Source: CAZZHG01 sp964653655
GTDB taxonomy: Bacteria; Bdellovibrionota; FAC87; UBA2466
Length of the DNA: 64,000 nt
Direction: 5' to 3'
Assembly: GCA_964653655.1 (NCBI GenBank)
Contig: CAZZHG010000014.1
Location: 1 to 64,000 of the forward strand
The position numbers and the translations under genes are program-made. The notes below the pieces were generated by a model. It was not told where the DNA came from. It was given only the letters and a program-made list of their open reading frames with translations, and searched no databases. This document shows positions 25,505 through 34,199 of the stretch, one piece after another (positions within the stretch are counted from its first letter, which is position 1; each line of letters begins with the position of its first letter).

Positions 25505-26782
25505 ATGAAAAAACTCGCTCTGGTTTCGCTCCTGGGTCTTAGTTTGTCGGCGTTCGGAACGAACGCCAACCACTTCATCGGCCTCTCCCCGGCGAGTACC
25601 GCCATGGGCGGCACCGGAGTCGCGAACTTCACCAACTCCCTGGACGCCCTTCTAAAGAACCCCGCCCTTCTGAACGCCGCCAACCTCGGCAAGAACGTGA
25701 ACGGCGAAGTTTCGTTTCTCTACATTAGAAACAGCGCCGCCGCGAGCGCGGGCAACACGAGCGCCGGCACTCTAAAGGAAAGTACCGCCAAGTCGAAGTT
25801 CTCACCGAGCCTCGGCGCCGCGTACGCCTACAACGAAAACCTTGCGGTCGGTCTGGGCCTTCTCGCCTTCGGCGGCGCCATCGCCGACCACGCGGGCAGC
25901 CCCGAGCTCAACCAGCTTCAGACGAAGAACAGCCTGATCCGGCTCGTGCCGGCCGTCGCGTACCGCCTCAACGACACCGTGGCGTTCGGTTTCTCCCCGT
26001 ACCTTTCCTACGGATCCCTTTCGGTGAACCACTCGAATCCGCCCAGCTCCGTAGGTACCCCTCAGACGGATCGGGCTCCCCACGCTTCCGTAGGTTTCGG
26101 CGGACAGCTCTCCACGGTGATCACGCCCGCCGCGGGCCTCACCTTCGGCCTCGCGTACAACTTCGAGTCCAACATCACTTACAAGGAAGTGATGAACCTC
26201 GATGCCTTCGGGCCGGCGGCGGCGAACACCGCTCTCGCGGCTCTGGACGACATCAAGGCTCAGCAGCCGGCGGAGCTCGCCCTCGGCGCGGGCTACGAAA
26301 TCACGCCCGACTTCAAGGTGACGGCGGACTACCGCCACATCGCCTGGCACCAGGCGAGCGCTTTCGCGGAGCTCGGTTGGCAGGATCAGGACGTGATTGC
26401 CCTCGGCACGCAGTACAAGATGGACGCCTGGAAGTTCCGCGCGGGCTTCAACTACGCCAAATCCCCCATCCGGGATGCCTCGGGGGAAACGGGGCTTACG
26501 TCCATCGTGAACTTCCAGAATCACTTGGTTTTCGCTCAAAGCATCACGACGCTGAACCTCGCGGCGTTCCCGGCCTTCACGGAGTCCCACGTCACCTTCG
26601 GCGCGGGCTACGACGTCACGCCGACCTTGCACCTGGATTTCGACGTGATGCTGGCTCTCAAGAAGTCCGTCACTCGTTCCGGCACCGGGCTCAATCCTTT
26701 GACGGGCACGCTCGGAGCGTACACGTACACCGGCGAGGCTTCGCAATTCGCGATCGGTCTCGGCGCGGTCTACACGCTGTAA
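25505..26782 (+). CDS. FadL/OmpP1-family outer-membrane transporter
   Basis: A 425-residue outer-membrane barrel of the family that takes up long-chain fatty acids and other hydrophobic compounds. After the signal peptide (1-21) comes the typical hatch region HFIGLSPASTAMGGTG followed by NSLDALLKNPALL. The body has regular amphipathic strands and ends in FAIGLGAVYTL. AAGGAAG 10-16 bases before ATG 25505 is the ribosome-binding site. The stop is directly followed, base to base, by the stop of the convergent Pro-rich gene. Confidence 0.9.
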   Translation: MKKLALVSLLGLSLSAFGTNANHFIGLSPASTAMGGTGVANFTNSLDALLKNPALLNAANLGKNVNGEVSFLYIRNSAAASAGNTSAGTLKESTAKSKFSPSLGAAYAYNENLAVGLGLLAFGGAIADHAGSPELNQLQTKNSLIRLVPAVAYRLNDTVAFGFSPYLSYGSLSVNHSNPPSSVGTPQTDRAPHASVGFGGQLSTVITPAAGLTFGLAYNFESNITYKEVMNLDAFGPAAANTALAALDDIKAQQPAELALGAGYEITPDFKVTADYRHIAWHQASAFAELGWQDQDVIALGTQYKMDAWKFRAGFNYAKSPIRDASGETGLTSIVNFQNHLVFAQSITTLNLAAFPAFTESHVTFGAGYDVTPTLHLDFDVMLALKKSVTRSGTGLNPLTGTLGAYTYTGEASQFAIGLGAVYTL

Positions 26783-28201
26783 TTACTTCTTTTCGGGGAT
26801 TAGATTTTTCTTCGTGCGGGTCGATCCGCCCACGATGGCGCGGTTCATTTCGAGGGCCTGCTGAAGCGAACGGGTGATGATCACCGGTCCGCCGAAGTTG
26901 GGCGAAACGGAGCCCTCTGTCACGCCGGCGCCGAATAGGTTGAAAGCAGGCGACTCGGTGTTGGGCTCTCTGTCGGAGCCGCCGGCGGTCGGCGCTCCCT
27001 TATTATTGATTCGAATATTGCGGCCCGGGAACGCGGGCGGCGGCGGAGCCTCGACTCCGCGGACGTTCGTTTGCCCCGGAAGATTCGGCGAGCCCGCGAC
27101 CGCGCGGCCGGGCTGGGCCGGAACCCCGCTACCGAGATTGATGCCTAGGCCCGAGTTACTCGGGTTCTGCATGCGCTGAGCGATAGTTTGATTATTGAGC
27201 TGCTGGACCTTCTTGTCGGCCTCCGCCTGGCGCGAATCAATTGTAGTGCGAGCCTTGTCGTCAATTTCCTGATTCGCTTTGATCCGAGCCGCCGCATCCG
27301 CGACCAGCTTTTCCTGCTGTAGCCGTGCGTTCTCATTGATACGCGCGATTTCCTTATCCGTATCCGAAATCTCGGAACCCGGCGCACCCTTCTTCTCTGC
27401 ATTCATTTGCGCGAGAAGATCCTTCTGCTCCTGGATCTGCTTCTCCAATTCCTTATTCTTGTCGTCGTTCGTCGCCGGTCCGAGCGCAGCCGGAGGCGGC
27501 AACGGCGGAGGAGGCGGCTGCGGAGGAGGCGGAGGATTATTGGGCGGCGGAGGAGGCGGCGGAGGGGGAGGAGGAGGCATCATCATGGGCGGAGAACCAC
27601 CGCCACCTTCATGACCGCCACCGCCGCCGCCACCTTGCTGGGGCGGAGCCGCGTCCGCGACTTTCGCCGAGTCGGCGACTGCGCCGTTCATCTTGCCCAT
27701 TTCACCAAAAGCTTTGCCGGCCTCGGATGTCGCTTTCTGCTGATTCGCTTCGTAGCGCCGTTGCTGCTCATCGGCCTGGCGCTTGTAATCGTCCCCCATG
27801 CCTTCCAGGCGCGACGCCTCTTTTTCGGCTGCCGCTACTTGCTCCGGCGTTCCACCTTTCGCGTCTGTCCGCGCCTTCTCGGCCGCGTCGTACTTTTCCT
27901 GCCCTAAACGCTTGAACTCGTCCCGATTCGCTTGGTTTTCGTCCGCCGCCCGCTGGGCCGCCTCAGAGCTCGCCTTATAATCGTTCGCGCCCTGACCGTG
28001 AGTGTTCGCACGGTTCAAATGCTGATTCTTCAAATCGCCGCCATTCACTGGAACATAGGACGTGGAAGGCACAAAAGGAGCTGCGTTGAAATTCGTGTAA
28101 CTAGGCATCTCCTTGGCGAACGCCGGAGACGAAACAAGCATCGCACTGGTGAAGATCACCAGGGCTATCAGGCGCAGAAGAATTTCGAAACGCTGCTTCA
28201 T
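26783..28201 (-). CDS. Secreted Pro/Gly-rich coiled-coil protein, unknown function
   Basis: A 472-residue protein with a signal peptide (cleaved near AFAK, residue 29), a charged coiled coil rich in Ala/Glu/Lys/Gln (about 75-170), poly-Gly tracts, a Met-Pro block with twelve consecutive Pro (about 200-235), a second coiled coil (about 245-335) and a low-complexity C-terminus. No known domain is recognised; the composition suggests an elongated surface or periplasm-spanning protein. It resembles gene 14861 in its Gly runs and helices, and it lies behind a sigma54-type promoter (28271-28286). The convergent FadL gene ends at the adjacent base. Confidence 0.75.
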   Translation of the reverse strand: MKQRFEILLRLIALVIFTSAMLVSSPAFAKEMPSYTNFNAAPFVPSTSYVPVNGGDLKNQHLNRANTHGQGANDYKASSEAAQRAADENQANRDEFKRLGQEKYDAAEKARTDAKGGTPEQVAAAEKEASRLEGMGDDYKRQADEQQRRYEANQQKATSEAGKAFGEMGKMNGAVADSAKVADAAPPQQGGGGGGGHEGGGGSPPMMMPPPPPPPPPPPPNNPPPPPQPPPPPLPPPAALGPATNDDKNKELEKQIQEQKDLLAQMNAEKKGAPGSEISDTDKEIARINENARLQQEKLVADAAARIKANQEIDDKARTTIDSRQAEADKKVQQLNNQTIAQRMQNPSNSGLGINLGSGVPAQPGRAVAGSPNLPGQTNVRGVEAPPPPAFPGRNIRINNKGAPTAGGSDREPNTESPAFNLFGAGVTEGSVSPNFGGPVIITRSLQQALEMNRAIVGGSTRTKKNLIPEKK

Positions 28202-28639
28202 GTTGACCGTCTAGTTGACACCAAAAGGACCCAGCCCATGCCTGGCCATAGTCCTAGCCCAGTATGAAATTGCAGGTTCCCGGCCAACCCGAACGGTACA
28301 AACTATTGAAATTACTAGGTCAAAATACAGGGGTGTAGACAGCCAGTGTTCAATGTTTGGTGACCGTGCCTAGAACAAGTCCAAGCCCTTGAAACCCCAG
28401 GCGATCCCACCGCCCATCCTCTGGCCATCCCGGCCAAGCATGTAACTCGCGGAGAACGAGAATTGTCCGACGCTCGCCAGATTTATCGACAAGAAAATTA
28501 TCCGCGTACACCCGGTGACTTTTCCCGCCGCAATGTATGCCCGCGGTAATCGGGCAAAACCATCGGCGCGACGCTTGCAAAGTTCTCTCTCGATTTTTTC
28601 CGCCGCGAAATTTTCGCGGCTGTTGATGCGGAGTAACTC
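28202..28639. promoter_or_regulatory. Divergent regulatory region with a sigma54-type promoter on each strand
   Basis: This 438-base gap separates divergent genes. On the minus strand, TGGCCGGGAACCTGCA (28286 down to 28271) is a -24/-12 element for gene 28201, with a leader of about 60 bases. On the plus strand, CGGCGCGACGCTTGCA (28564-28579) is one for gene 28640, with GG and GC 12 bases apart. A near-perfect palindrome, CCGCGAAATTTTCGCGG (28603-28619), lies after that promoter's expected start. Between them, on the minus strand (about 28510-28370), a stretch reads like the end of a barrel protein and may be a gene remnant. Confidence 0.62.
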
Positions 28640-29875
28640 ATGCGGATGCGTTTTTTCTTTCTCGTCGTCGGTTTCACCTCGCTCGCCCTTTCCGGCTGTA
28701 AAGTGAAAGTGCCCGAGACTTCCAAGCCCCATTGCACCGCGGTCGCGGACGTCGGATCCGTCGACGCCGACACCGCCTTCAACGTGAAAATCACCGCGAC
28801 CGGCGGAGAAGCTCCTTACTACCTGCAAGGCCAGGTCGGAACCTTCACGAGCGAAATCACGATTTCCAGAAGCTACGCGAACGAAACGGGCGCGGATAAG
28901 CACATCGAAGAGCAAGTGCTCGTGAACGACAACGTCGGCCTCACGGCCCAGTGCTCCTTCGAAATCACGGTCCACACGAAAGTGGTCGTGCCTCCGACGG
29001 CTTCCGTCGACGCGACGGCGAGCCCCTCGACGACGGTGCTCGTCGGCAGCAGCATCACGCTCCAGGCGACTTCGACGAACCTCGGCGCTACCCCGACCTA
29101 CACGTTTGCGATCCAGGGATCGAGCACGGGTATCTCGAAGGTCCAGACCGGATCTTCCGCGGTCTTCTCGGTCACCGACAGCCTCGCTCACGATTTTGAC
29201 GTCCTCATCACCGGTACGGGAAACAGCCAGACGGCGACGAAGACGGTTCACCTGACTTTCTCGGTCGCGGCCCCCGGCTCCATGGCTTGCACCATCGGCC
29301 ACGACAAGAGCTACGGCGTAATCGACGAAGAGATCAAGTTCACGGTCACCGCTTCCACCGGCGAAGCGATCACCATCCTCGAGTTCCTCCCCGGCACGAG
29401 CGGCACCGTGGTGAACACCACGGACGGCGTCGTGAAGGTGAAGTACTCCTCGAACGGAACCAAAACGGTCTCCGTGCGGGCGAAGTCGAAGACGCGCAAC
29501 GTGATCTGTAACAACAACATCTCGATGCTCGATGCGGTCTCGATCAACAAAGCTCTTGCTTGCGTCGCCAAGACCGACGGAACCCAGTACCGCGTGTGGT
29601 ACGGCGCCTCGGCTCCGGCTTGGGACGGCTACCTCTGGAACTCGGCTCTGGTGTGGGCGGAAATCGCTTCGGACTCGGGCGTCGGCTCGAAGAGCGTGAC
29701 CGGCATCAACACGATTCCGGACCTCAACGGCTTCTATCAGGCTTACCAGAACAACCCGATCGCGAAGGAAGTGTTCTTCTACGACGCGGGTACGGTGAAG
29801 CTCGAGCTGACGGTGAAAGATTCCGTCGGCAACACCACGAAGTGCACCACGAGCGACATCAACGTTTACTACTAA
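28640..29875 (+). CDS. Lipoprotein with Ig-like/PKD-like repeats
   Basis: A 411-residue lipoprotein. The signal sequence ends in the lipobox LALSGC, with Cys at residue 20, so it is lipid-anchored and probably reaches the outer membrane. The rest is strand-rich and Thr/Ser/Val-rich, with at least three Ig-like modules; ATASPSTTVLVGSSITLQA resembles the repeats of the secreted protease 23078. Short Cys pairs occur in the last modules. GGAG six bases before ATG 28640 gives the start. A sigma54-type promoter lies 61 bases upstream. The CHAD gene follows after four bases and is probably co-transcribed. Confidence 0.82.
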   Translation: MRMRFFFLVVGFTSLALSGCKVKVPETSKPHCTAVADVGSVDADTAFNVKITATGGEAPYYLQGQVGTFTSEITISRSYANETGADKHIEEQVLVNDNVGLTAQCSFEITVHTKVVVPPTASVDATASPSTTVLVGSSITLQATSTNLGATPTYTFAIQGSSTGISKVQTGSSAVFSVTDSLAHDFDVLITGTGNSQTATKTVHLTFSVAAPGSMACTIGHDKSYGVIDEEIKFTVTASTGEAITILEFLPGTSGTVVNTTDGVVKVKYSSNGTKTVSVRAKSKTRNVICNNNISMLDAVSINKALACVAKTDGTQYRVWYGASAPAWDGYLWNSALVWAEIASDSGVGSKSVTGINTIPDLNGFYQAYQNNPIAKEVFFYDAGTVKLELTVKDSVGNTTKCTTSDINVYY

Positions 29876-29879
29876 GCCG

Positions 29880-30626
29880 ATGCGGAACGTCGCCGAGTAC
29901 CTGGAGGCCCAGGCCTCCACCCTCCTGAAAAAGGAGGAGAGCTCCGGTGTGTGGACTCCTGAAAAAGTCCACGAATGCCGGGTGGGCACGCGCCGCGCGC
30001 GCATGTCGCTCTGGTGGCTCGAGCAAGCGTCCAAGCAAACCAAGAAACTACGTAAAGCGAGAAAGCTTCTCGGCGATTTCGGCCGCGTGCTCGGCGAGCG
30101 CCGCCAATGGGACGTTCTGCTCAAGGACGCCCAGAAGTACGGACTCGATCCGCAGCCGCTGGAAGCCGCCCGCATCAAAGCCCGGGAAGCGTTGCAAGCA
30201 TTTCAGGACTCGGACAAGACGAAGAAGATAGAAAAGAAGGTTCTCAAAGCCGTCGAGAAGGCGAAAGAGCTGAGCGAGCTCGACGTATCCCGCCCCATCA
30301 AGAAGCTCAAAAAGCGTCTTCAGCACTGGAAGGACCTGCCTCCGATGACGGAGACCCAGTTCCACGAGTGCCGGATCGATCTGAAGAAAACGCGCTACGT
30401 CCTCGAAGCGCTAGGTCTCGACGTCACGGAGCTGAAGCGCATTCAGGATTGGCTGGGCCAGGCCCACGATCTCGAAATTCTGCAGCAGACCCTCGGCAAG
30501 AACGACAAGGTATCCAAAGACGAAGCCATGGCGCGCAACGCCGCCCAGGACGCCTTGCCCTCTACCCTCACGGCCACCATCGAGCGGCTGGAATCCCTGG
30601 AAAACTCTAAGGCCGATAAGAACTGA
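29880..30626 (+). CDS. CHAD domain protein
   Basis: A 248-residue, fully helical, very basic protein with the CHAD signature: two histidine/arginine helices, VHECRVGTRRARMSLWW (about 30-46) and FHECRIDLKKTRYVLEA (about 161-177), related by internal duplication, and IQDWLGQAHDLEIL near 187-200. CHAD proteins bind inorganic polyphosphate; no CYTH triphosphatase domain is fused here. There is no signal peptide, so it acts in the cytosol. It starts four bases after the lipoprotein stop with no separate ribosome-binding site, so translational coupling is likely. The tail overlaps the convergent DoxX gene by 20 bases. Confidence 0.9.
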   Translation: MRNVAEYLEAQASTLLKKEESSGVWTPEKVHECRVGTRRARMSLWWLEQASKQTKKLRKARKLLGDFGRVLGERRQWDVLLKDAQKYGLDPQPLEAARIKAREALQAFQDSDKTKKIEKKVLKAVEKAKELSELDVSRPIKKLKKRLQHWKDLPPMTETQFHECRIDLKKTRYVLEALGLDVTELKRIQDWLGQAHDLEILQQTLGKNDKVSKDEAMARNAAQDALPSTLTATIERLESLENSKADKN

Positions 30627-31011
30627 CTTTGCGTTTCGCCCCGATGAGGGCGTCGAGCGAAAGCCGGCCCGGGCCGGTCAGCGCGAGCACGAGAAAAGCG
30701 ATCATGTAAACGAACGCCATCTCCTTCTTCGTCCACGGGTCGATGCTGTGAACCACGAAGAACGCGACCGCCATCGTGATGAAGGCCGGAATCGCCGCAA
30801 TCCGCGAGGCAAGCCCCACCGCGACCAGGGATCCGCAAACCAGCTCCCCGAAAACGGCCAGGCCGAGGCTCATCTTCGATCCGACGTGAAGCGGATCGGG
30901 GAAAACGGAGGCGTACTGCGCCCACTGCTGCAGCTTCGGAAGGCCGTGCTGAACGGCGAGCAACCCGCCGAAGCCTACTCTTAGGATGAGAATACCGACG
31001 TCCAACATCAT
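30607..31011 (-). CDS. DoxX family membrane protein
   Basis: A 134-residue inner-membrane protein with four hydrophobic spans and the DoxX pattern (LILRVGFGGLLAVQHGLPKL at 7-26, then FGELVCGSLVAVGLASRIAA). DoxX-type proteins are linked to thiosulfate:quinone oxidoreductase subunits and redox balance, but the exact role here is unknown. Its ATG overlaps the stop of the S46 peptidase by four bases (ATGA), so both genes form one operon. A second in-frame ATG directly follows. Confidence 0.85.
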   Translation of the reverse strand: MMLDVGILILRVGFGGLLAVQHGLPKLQQWAQYASVFPDPLHVGSKMSLGLAVFGELVCGSLVAVGLASRIAAIPAFITMAVAFFVVHSIDPWTKKEMAFVYMIAFLVLALTGPGRLSLDALIGAKRKVSSYRP

Positions 31012-33065
31012 GGCGCGAACTCCTTCACCAGGTCGTCTGCGTTGTAGATCTTCAGCACCGCCTCGCGGATCGCACTGGAGTGGACGGAGACCGCCCGCGC
31101 CTGCGTGTCCGTATAGATGTAATTGGAAGGCAGCGATTGAATGTTGCCGTCGAAGATGAGCCCGACGAGCTCACCGGCCTTGTTGACGACGGGGCTACCG
31201 GAGTTTCCGCCGATGATGTCCGCCGTCGAAACGAAGTTGAAAGGCGTCTTCAAATCGAGCTTCGCCTTGGTGAGGTGCCAGCTGTCGGGCAACTTCCAGG
31301 GATCCACGCCGCCGTGGGCCTTCTCGTGCTCGTAAGCTCCACCAAGGGTGGTGAACGCCGGAATGGTCTTGCCGTTCTCCTGGTACCCCTTCACTTCGCC
31401 GAACGCGAGGCGGAGAGTGAAAGTGGCATCCGGATAATTGCTCGTACCCGAGATCGCGAAGTGCGCCTGAGCGACTTGCCCGTAGGCCTGGGCTTCGGCC
31501 TCCTCCACTTGTTCCTCGTACTTCGTACGAATCGCGCGGCTCGCCTTATCCACGTCGAGAGCGAGAAGGATCATCGGGTCCGTGCTCTTCTTGATCGCGG
31601 AGAGGCCACCCTTGGCGATCAGCCGGCGAACCTTGGGATCGAAGAGAGAGGTGCCGTCGATGAGGCTCGTCGCCCGCTCCTCCGGCTCGTCGCCGAAAAG
31701 CGCCTGGCGGACCGTCGGGTCCTGCTCGCCGAGCTGCTGCATCAGAAACGACAACGAAGCGCCGAGCTTCGCCGCCTCGAGCTCAGGATAAAGCGGAGCC
31801 TCCGAGAAAAGCTCCTGCTCCAGGGAAGCCCGATTGCTGTCCCGATACTCGGAGAGGCGATCCTCGTTCTTCTTTTTGTCTTCCGCCGCGAGACGCACGA
31901 GATGGCGCGCGATCTTGAAGACCCTCGAGTCGAATCCGTTCATCTTCTCGAGCAGCTGATAGCGGAGGAAAAGCTTGCGCTGGGCTACCTGTGCCTTCGC
32001 CACCGCATCCCAGGCGCCCGCGAGCGCCTTGAGAGCGGGCGTGGACTCGACCTGAGCGCGGAGCTTGTACTCCGCCTTTTGCTTCAACGCCATTACCGAC
32101 GGATCCTGGAGGCCCTTGAGCATGCCGAGGTTCGCCTTACGGCTGTTCTGCACTCCGAACAACTCGTCCTTCGCCTGCCGCGCGTACTCGTCGCCGTTGG
32201 CGCTGTACTGCTGGAGCACGATCTCGCGGTGCCGGAGAAACGTCAGGGTGAAGGGAATGCGGAAATCCCGCAGCAGCACCAACGCATCCATGGTGAACAT
32301 GCGGTTCGTCTTGCCCGGATGGCCGGACACGAACGTCAGCTCCCCTTCCGCGGCCCCGTCCTTCGACCACTTCAGATAGTCGTTCGTCGCGACGGGCTTG
32401 TCGTTCTCGTAGACGCGGAAAATCGCCATGTCGAGGTCGTACCGGGGGAACTCGAAGTTGTCCGGATCGCCGCCGAAAAAGGCGGTGGCCGCTTCCGGCG
32501 CGAAGACCACGCGGACGTCCGTGTACTTCTTGTAGCGGTAGAGGTGATAAGCGCCTCCCCGGAACAAGGTGACGACCTCACTGCGCAGGCCCGTCTTTTC
32601 GAAAGATTCCTTTTCCACTTGGGCGATGACCGTGCGCCGGGCGGCGGCGGCTTCCGCGACCGTCATCGAGGGCTTCACGGCGGCATTGACGCGGACCGTG
32701 ACATCTTCGATGGAGAGAAGCTGGTTGAGCTCCAGATCCGGGGCTTTGATCTCCTCGGCTTGCGTCTTCGCGAGAAATCCGTCCTTCAGGTAGTTGTTCT
32801 GCGGAGTGGAAACTTTGTGGAGCGTGTCCGCGGCCACGTGATGGTTCGTGAGGACGAGCCCGGTGGGGGAGATGAAGGAACCCGAGCCGCCGCTGTTGAA
32901 ACGAACGGAGGACTTCATCAGGTGCTCCGCCCAAGCGTCCGTCGGCTCGAAGCCGTACTTCGCTTTCAGCTGCGCCTTGGGCAGCTGGTTGTAAATCCAC
33001 ATGCCTTCGTCGGCGCGGGCGGTAAGTACCAAGAAAAGAAAACTAAACAGCGCGATGGGCTTCAT
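31008..33065 (-). CDS. S46 family serine peptidase (dipeptidyl-peptidase 7/11 type)
   Basis: A 685-residue exported peptidase. ATG 33065 was chosen because GGGAGG lies just upstream and a signal peptide (residues 1-18, cleaved after ARA) follows; the longer frame begins 17 codons earlier without support. The catalytic His is in TNHHV (73-77), the Asp lies in DPDNFEFPRYDLDMAIF and the Ser in GGNSGSPVVN near residue 620. S46 enzymes remove dipeptides from peptide N-termini in the periplasm, feeding peptide-based growth. The helical cap domain between the protease halves is present. It is upstream of doxX in one operon. Confidence 0.92.
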   Translation of the reverse strand: MKPIALFSFLFLVLTARADEGMWIYNQLPKAQLKAKYGFEPTDAWAEHLMKSSVRFNSGGSGSFISPTGLVLTNHHVAADTLHKVSTPQNNYLKDGFLAKTQAEEIKAPDLELNQLLSIEDVTVRVNAAVKPSMTVAEAAAARRTVIAQVEKESFEKTGLRSEVVTLFRGGAYHLYRYKKYTDVRVVFAPEAATAFFGGDPDNFEFPRYDLDMAIFRVYENDKPVATNDYLKWSKDGAAEGELTFVSGHPGKTNRMFTMDALVLLRDFRIPFTLTFLRHREIVLQQYSANGDEYARQAKDELFGVQNSRKANLGMLKGLQDPSVMALKQKAEYKLRAQVESTPALKALAGAWDAVAKAQVAQRKLFLRYQLLEKMNGFDSRVFKIARHLVRLAAEDKKKNEDRLSEYRDSNRASLEQELFSEAPLYPELEAAKLGASLSFLMQQLGEQDPTVRQALFGDEPEERATSLIDGTSLFDPKVRRLIAKGGLSAIKKSTDPMILLALDVDKASRAIRTKYEEQVEEAEAQAYGQVAQAHFAISGTSNYPDATFTLRLAFGEVKGYQENGKTIPAFTTLGGAYEHEKAHGGVDPWKLPDSWHLTKAKLDLKTPFNFVSTADIIGGNSGSPVVNKAGELVGLIFDGNIQSLPSNYIYTDTQARAVSVHSSAIREAVLKIYNADDLVKEFAP

Positions 33066-33191
33066 CGATCCCTCCCCTAAGTGGACCGTTGTAACCAGCG
33101 GATCACAGGCCGCCAATCTTTTTTCGGCTTCCCCTTGCCCCCCGCTAACGCCGGGGTTAACAACGCCCGGAGTCTAACCGGGAGGTTGTTC

Positions 33192-33614
33192 GTGAAACTT
33201 GGACTTCTGCTGTTGGGTTTCGTGTCCCTGTCGCTTCAGGCGGCGGACTATCAGGAATTGAAATGCGCGGGCGAAGTCCGGGACGGCGAAGGCTTCGCCG
33301 CCGCCGCCGAGCTTACCCTGACGATCAAGCACCCGGCCGCGATTACCTACCGCAATCTAGGTCCCAAGAAAGCCGCGGCACTCGTCAAGCTCGCCTACCC
33401 CGGCTATCGCTCGGTTCGCGTAAACACGGCGGAAATCCGGGACTCGCAGTTTCTCGTGTCCGCCGGTTCCACACAGCAAAAGGTCATCCTTCAGATGCCG
33501 CTCAAGAAGCTCGGCAAGAAGGGTTACTTCGGCGTGTTACAGACGGTAGTGCGCCGGGACGGCACCGGCTACCTCGGCACTTACTATTGCCGCTCGGTTC
33601 TCGGGGAAGATTAG
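33192..33614 (+). CDS. Small secreted protein, unknown function
   Basis: A 140-residue protein starting at GTG 33192, with GGGAGG six bases upstream; the longer frame from 33081 runs into the divergent promoter region. A signal peptide (KLGLLLLGFVSLSLQA) is followed by a compact, strand-rich domain with Cys near residue 24 and another near 135, which could form a disulphide. No family is recognised. It is divergent from the S46 peptidase; a GG-to-GC pair upstream at 33126-33138 has spacing 11 and is not accepted as a sigma54 site. Its stop overlaps the convergent gene by four bases. Confidence 0.65.
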   Translation: MKLGLLLLGFVSLSLQAADYQELKCAGEVRDGEGFAAAAELTLTIKHPAAITYRNLGPKKAAALVKLAYPGYRSVRVNTAEIRDSQFLVSAGSTQQKVILQMPLKKLGKKGYFGVLQTVVRRDGTGYLGTYYCRSVLGED

Positions 33615-34192
33615 TCGCTCGCGGACGCGGCGACGGCGATGATCTGCGATCGGCGGCTCACGCTCACCGTCCATAAATAGGTGCCCCACCATTCCCGGCC
33701 CATCGCGAAATACTCCGTCTGAGGAGCGTTCCACTCGAACAGCCTGACGGGATCGGCGAAAGACGCGAACAATTCCTTATTGAGGCTTTGAAACAATTTA
33801 TCCGCGCTGGCGAACGGACAGGTCAGCGGGTACGGAGGATCGGCGAAGGCATAGGCGAACCCCCCGGAAACTTCCCGGCTCTGCGGGCGTTCTTTCAGGC
33901 CAAGCGTTTTGAGATTGCCGTCGCTCCCGAGAAACTCGGCGACTTTGATCGCCTTGCCCGCTTTCTCGTCCAGAACGATGTTCGCGGCGCAGTTGGGATC
34001 CCGGAAAATGTCGGCAGGTTCCTGTTCGGGAAGTTCCTGAAAGGCCGAAATGGCCCGCGCCGCCCGAAGGTGAAATTTCTTGTCGAGCACGGCTTCCGGC
34101 GCGACGGCGAACACGGCGAACTCCACCACGCAGCCGAAGGCCTGAGCCTCGTCGATTCTTGTTAGGCCGGGAAACTCGGTGAGCAGTTCCAC
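33611..34192 (-). CDS. Hypothetical protein, no recognised domain
   Basis: A 193-residue protein. The GTG at 34192 was preferred because the preceding gene on the same strand stops at 34200; the track-length start would overlap that gene by about 60 bases. It contains GCVVEFAVFAVAPEAV and an aromatic-rich C-terminal region (REWWGTYLWTVSVS). There is no signal peptide or membrane span. The start lacks a clear ribosome-binding site, so translational coupling to the upstream gene is likely. No function is proposed. Confidence 0.55.
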   Translation of the reverse strand: MELLTEFPGLTRIDEAQAFGCVVEFAVFAVAPEAVLDKKFHLRAARAISAFQELPEQEPADIFRDPNCAANIVLDEKAGKAIKVAEFLGSDGNLKTLGLKERPQSREVSGGFAYAFADPPYPLTCPFASADKLFQSLNKELFASFADPVRLFEWNAPQTEYFAMGREWWGTYLWTVSVSRRSQIIAVAASASD

Positions 34193-34199
34193 CGCGGGT

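Noticed and set aside
28370..30178. 602-residue minus-strand open frame
   Set aside because: It is antisense to the lipoprotein 28640 and the CHAD gene, both with clear signals, and its composition is the Arg/Gly-rich type produced by GC-rich shadow frames.
31080..33080. 666-residue plus-strand open frame
   Set aside because: Antisense to the S46 peptidase, whose catalytic residues and operon overlap with doxX are clear.
33126..33138. Sigma54-like element before gene 33192
   Set aside because: GG and GC are 11 rather than 12 bases apart, and sigma54 tolerates almost no change in this spacing.
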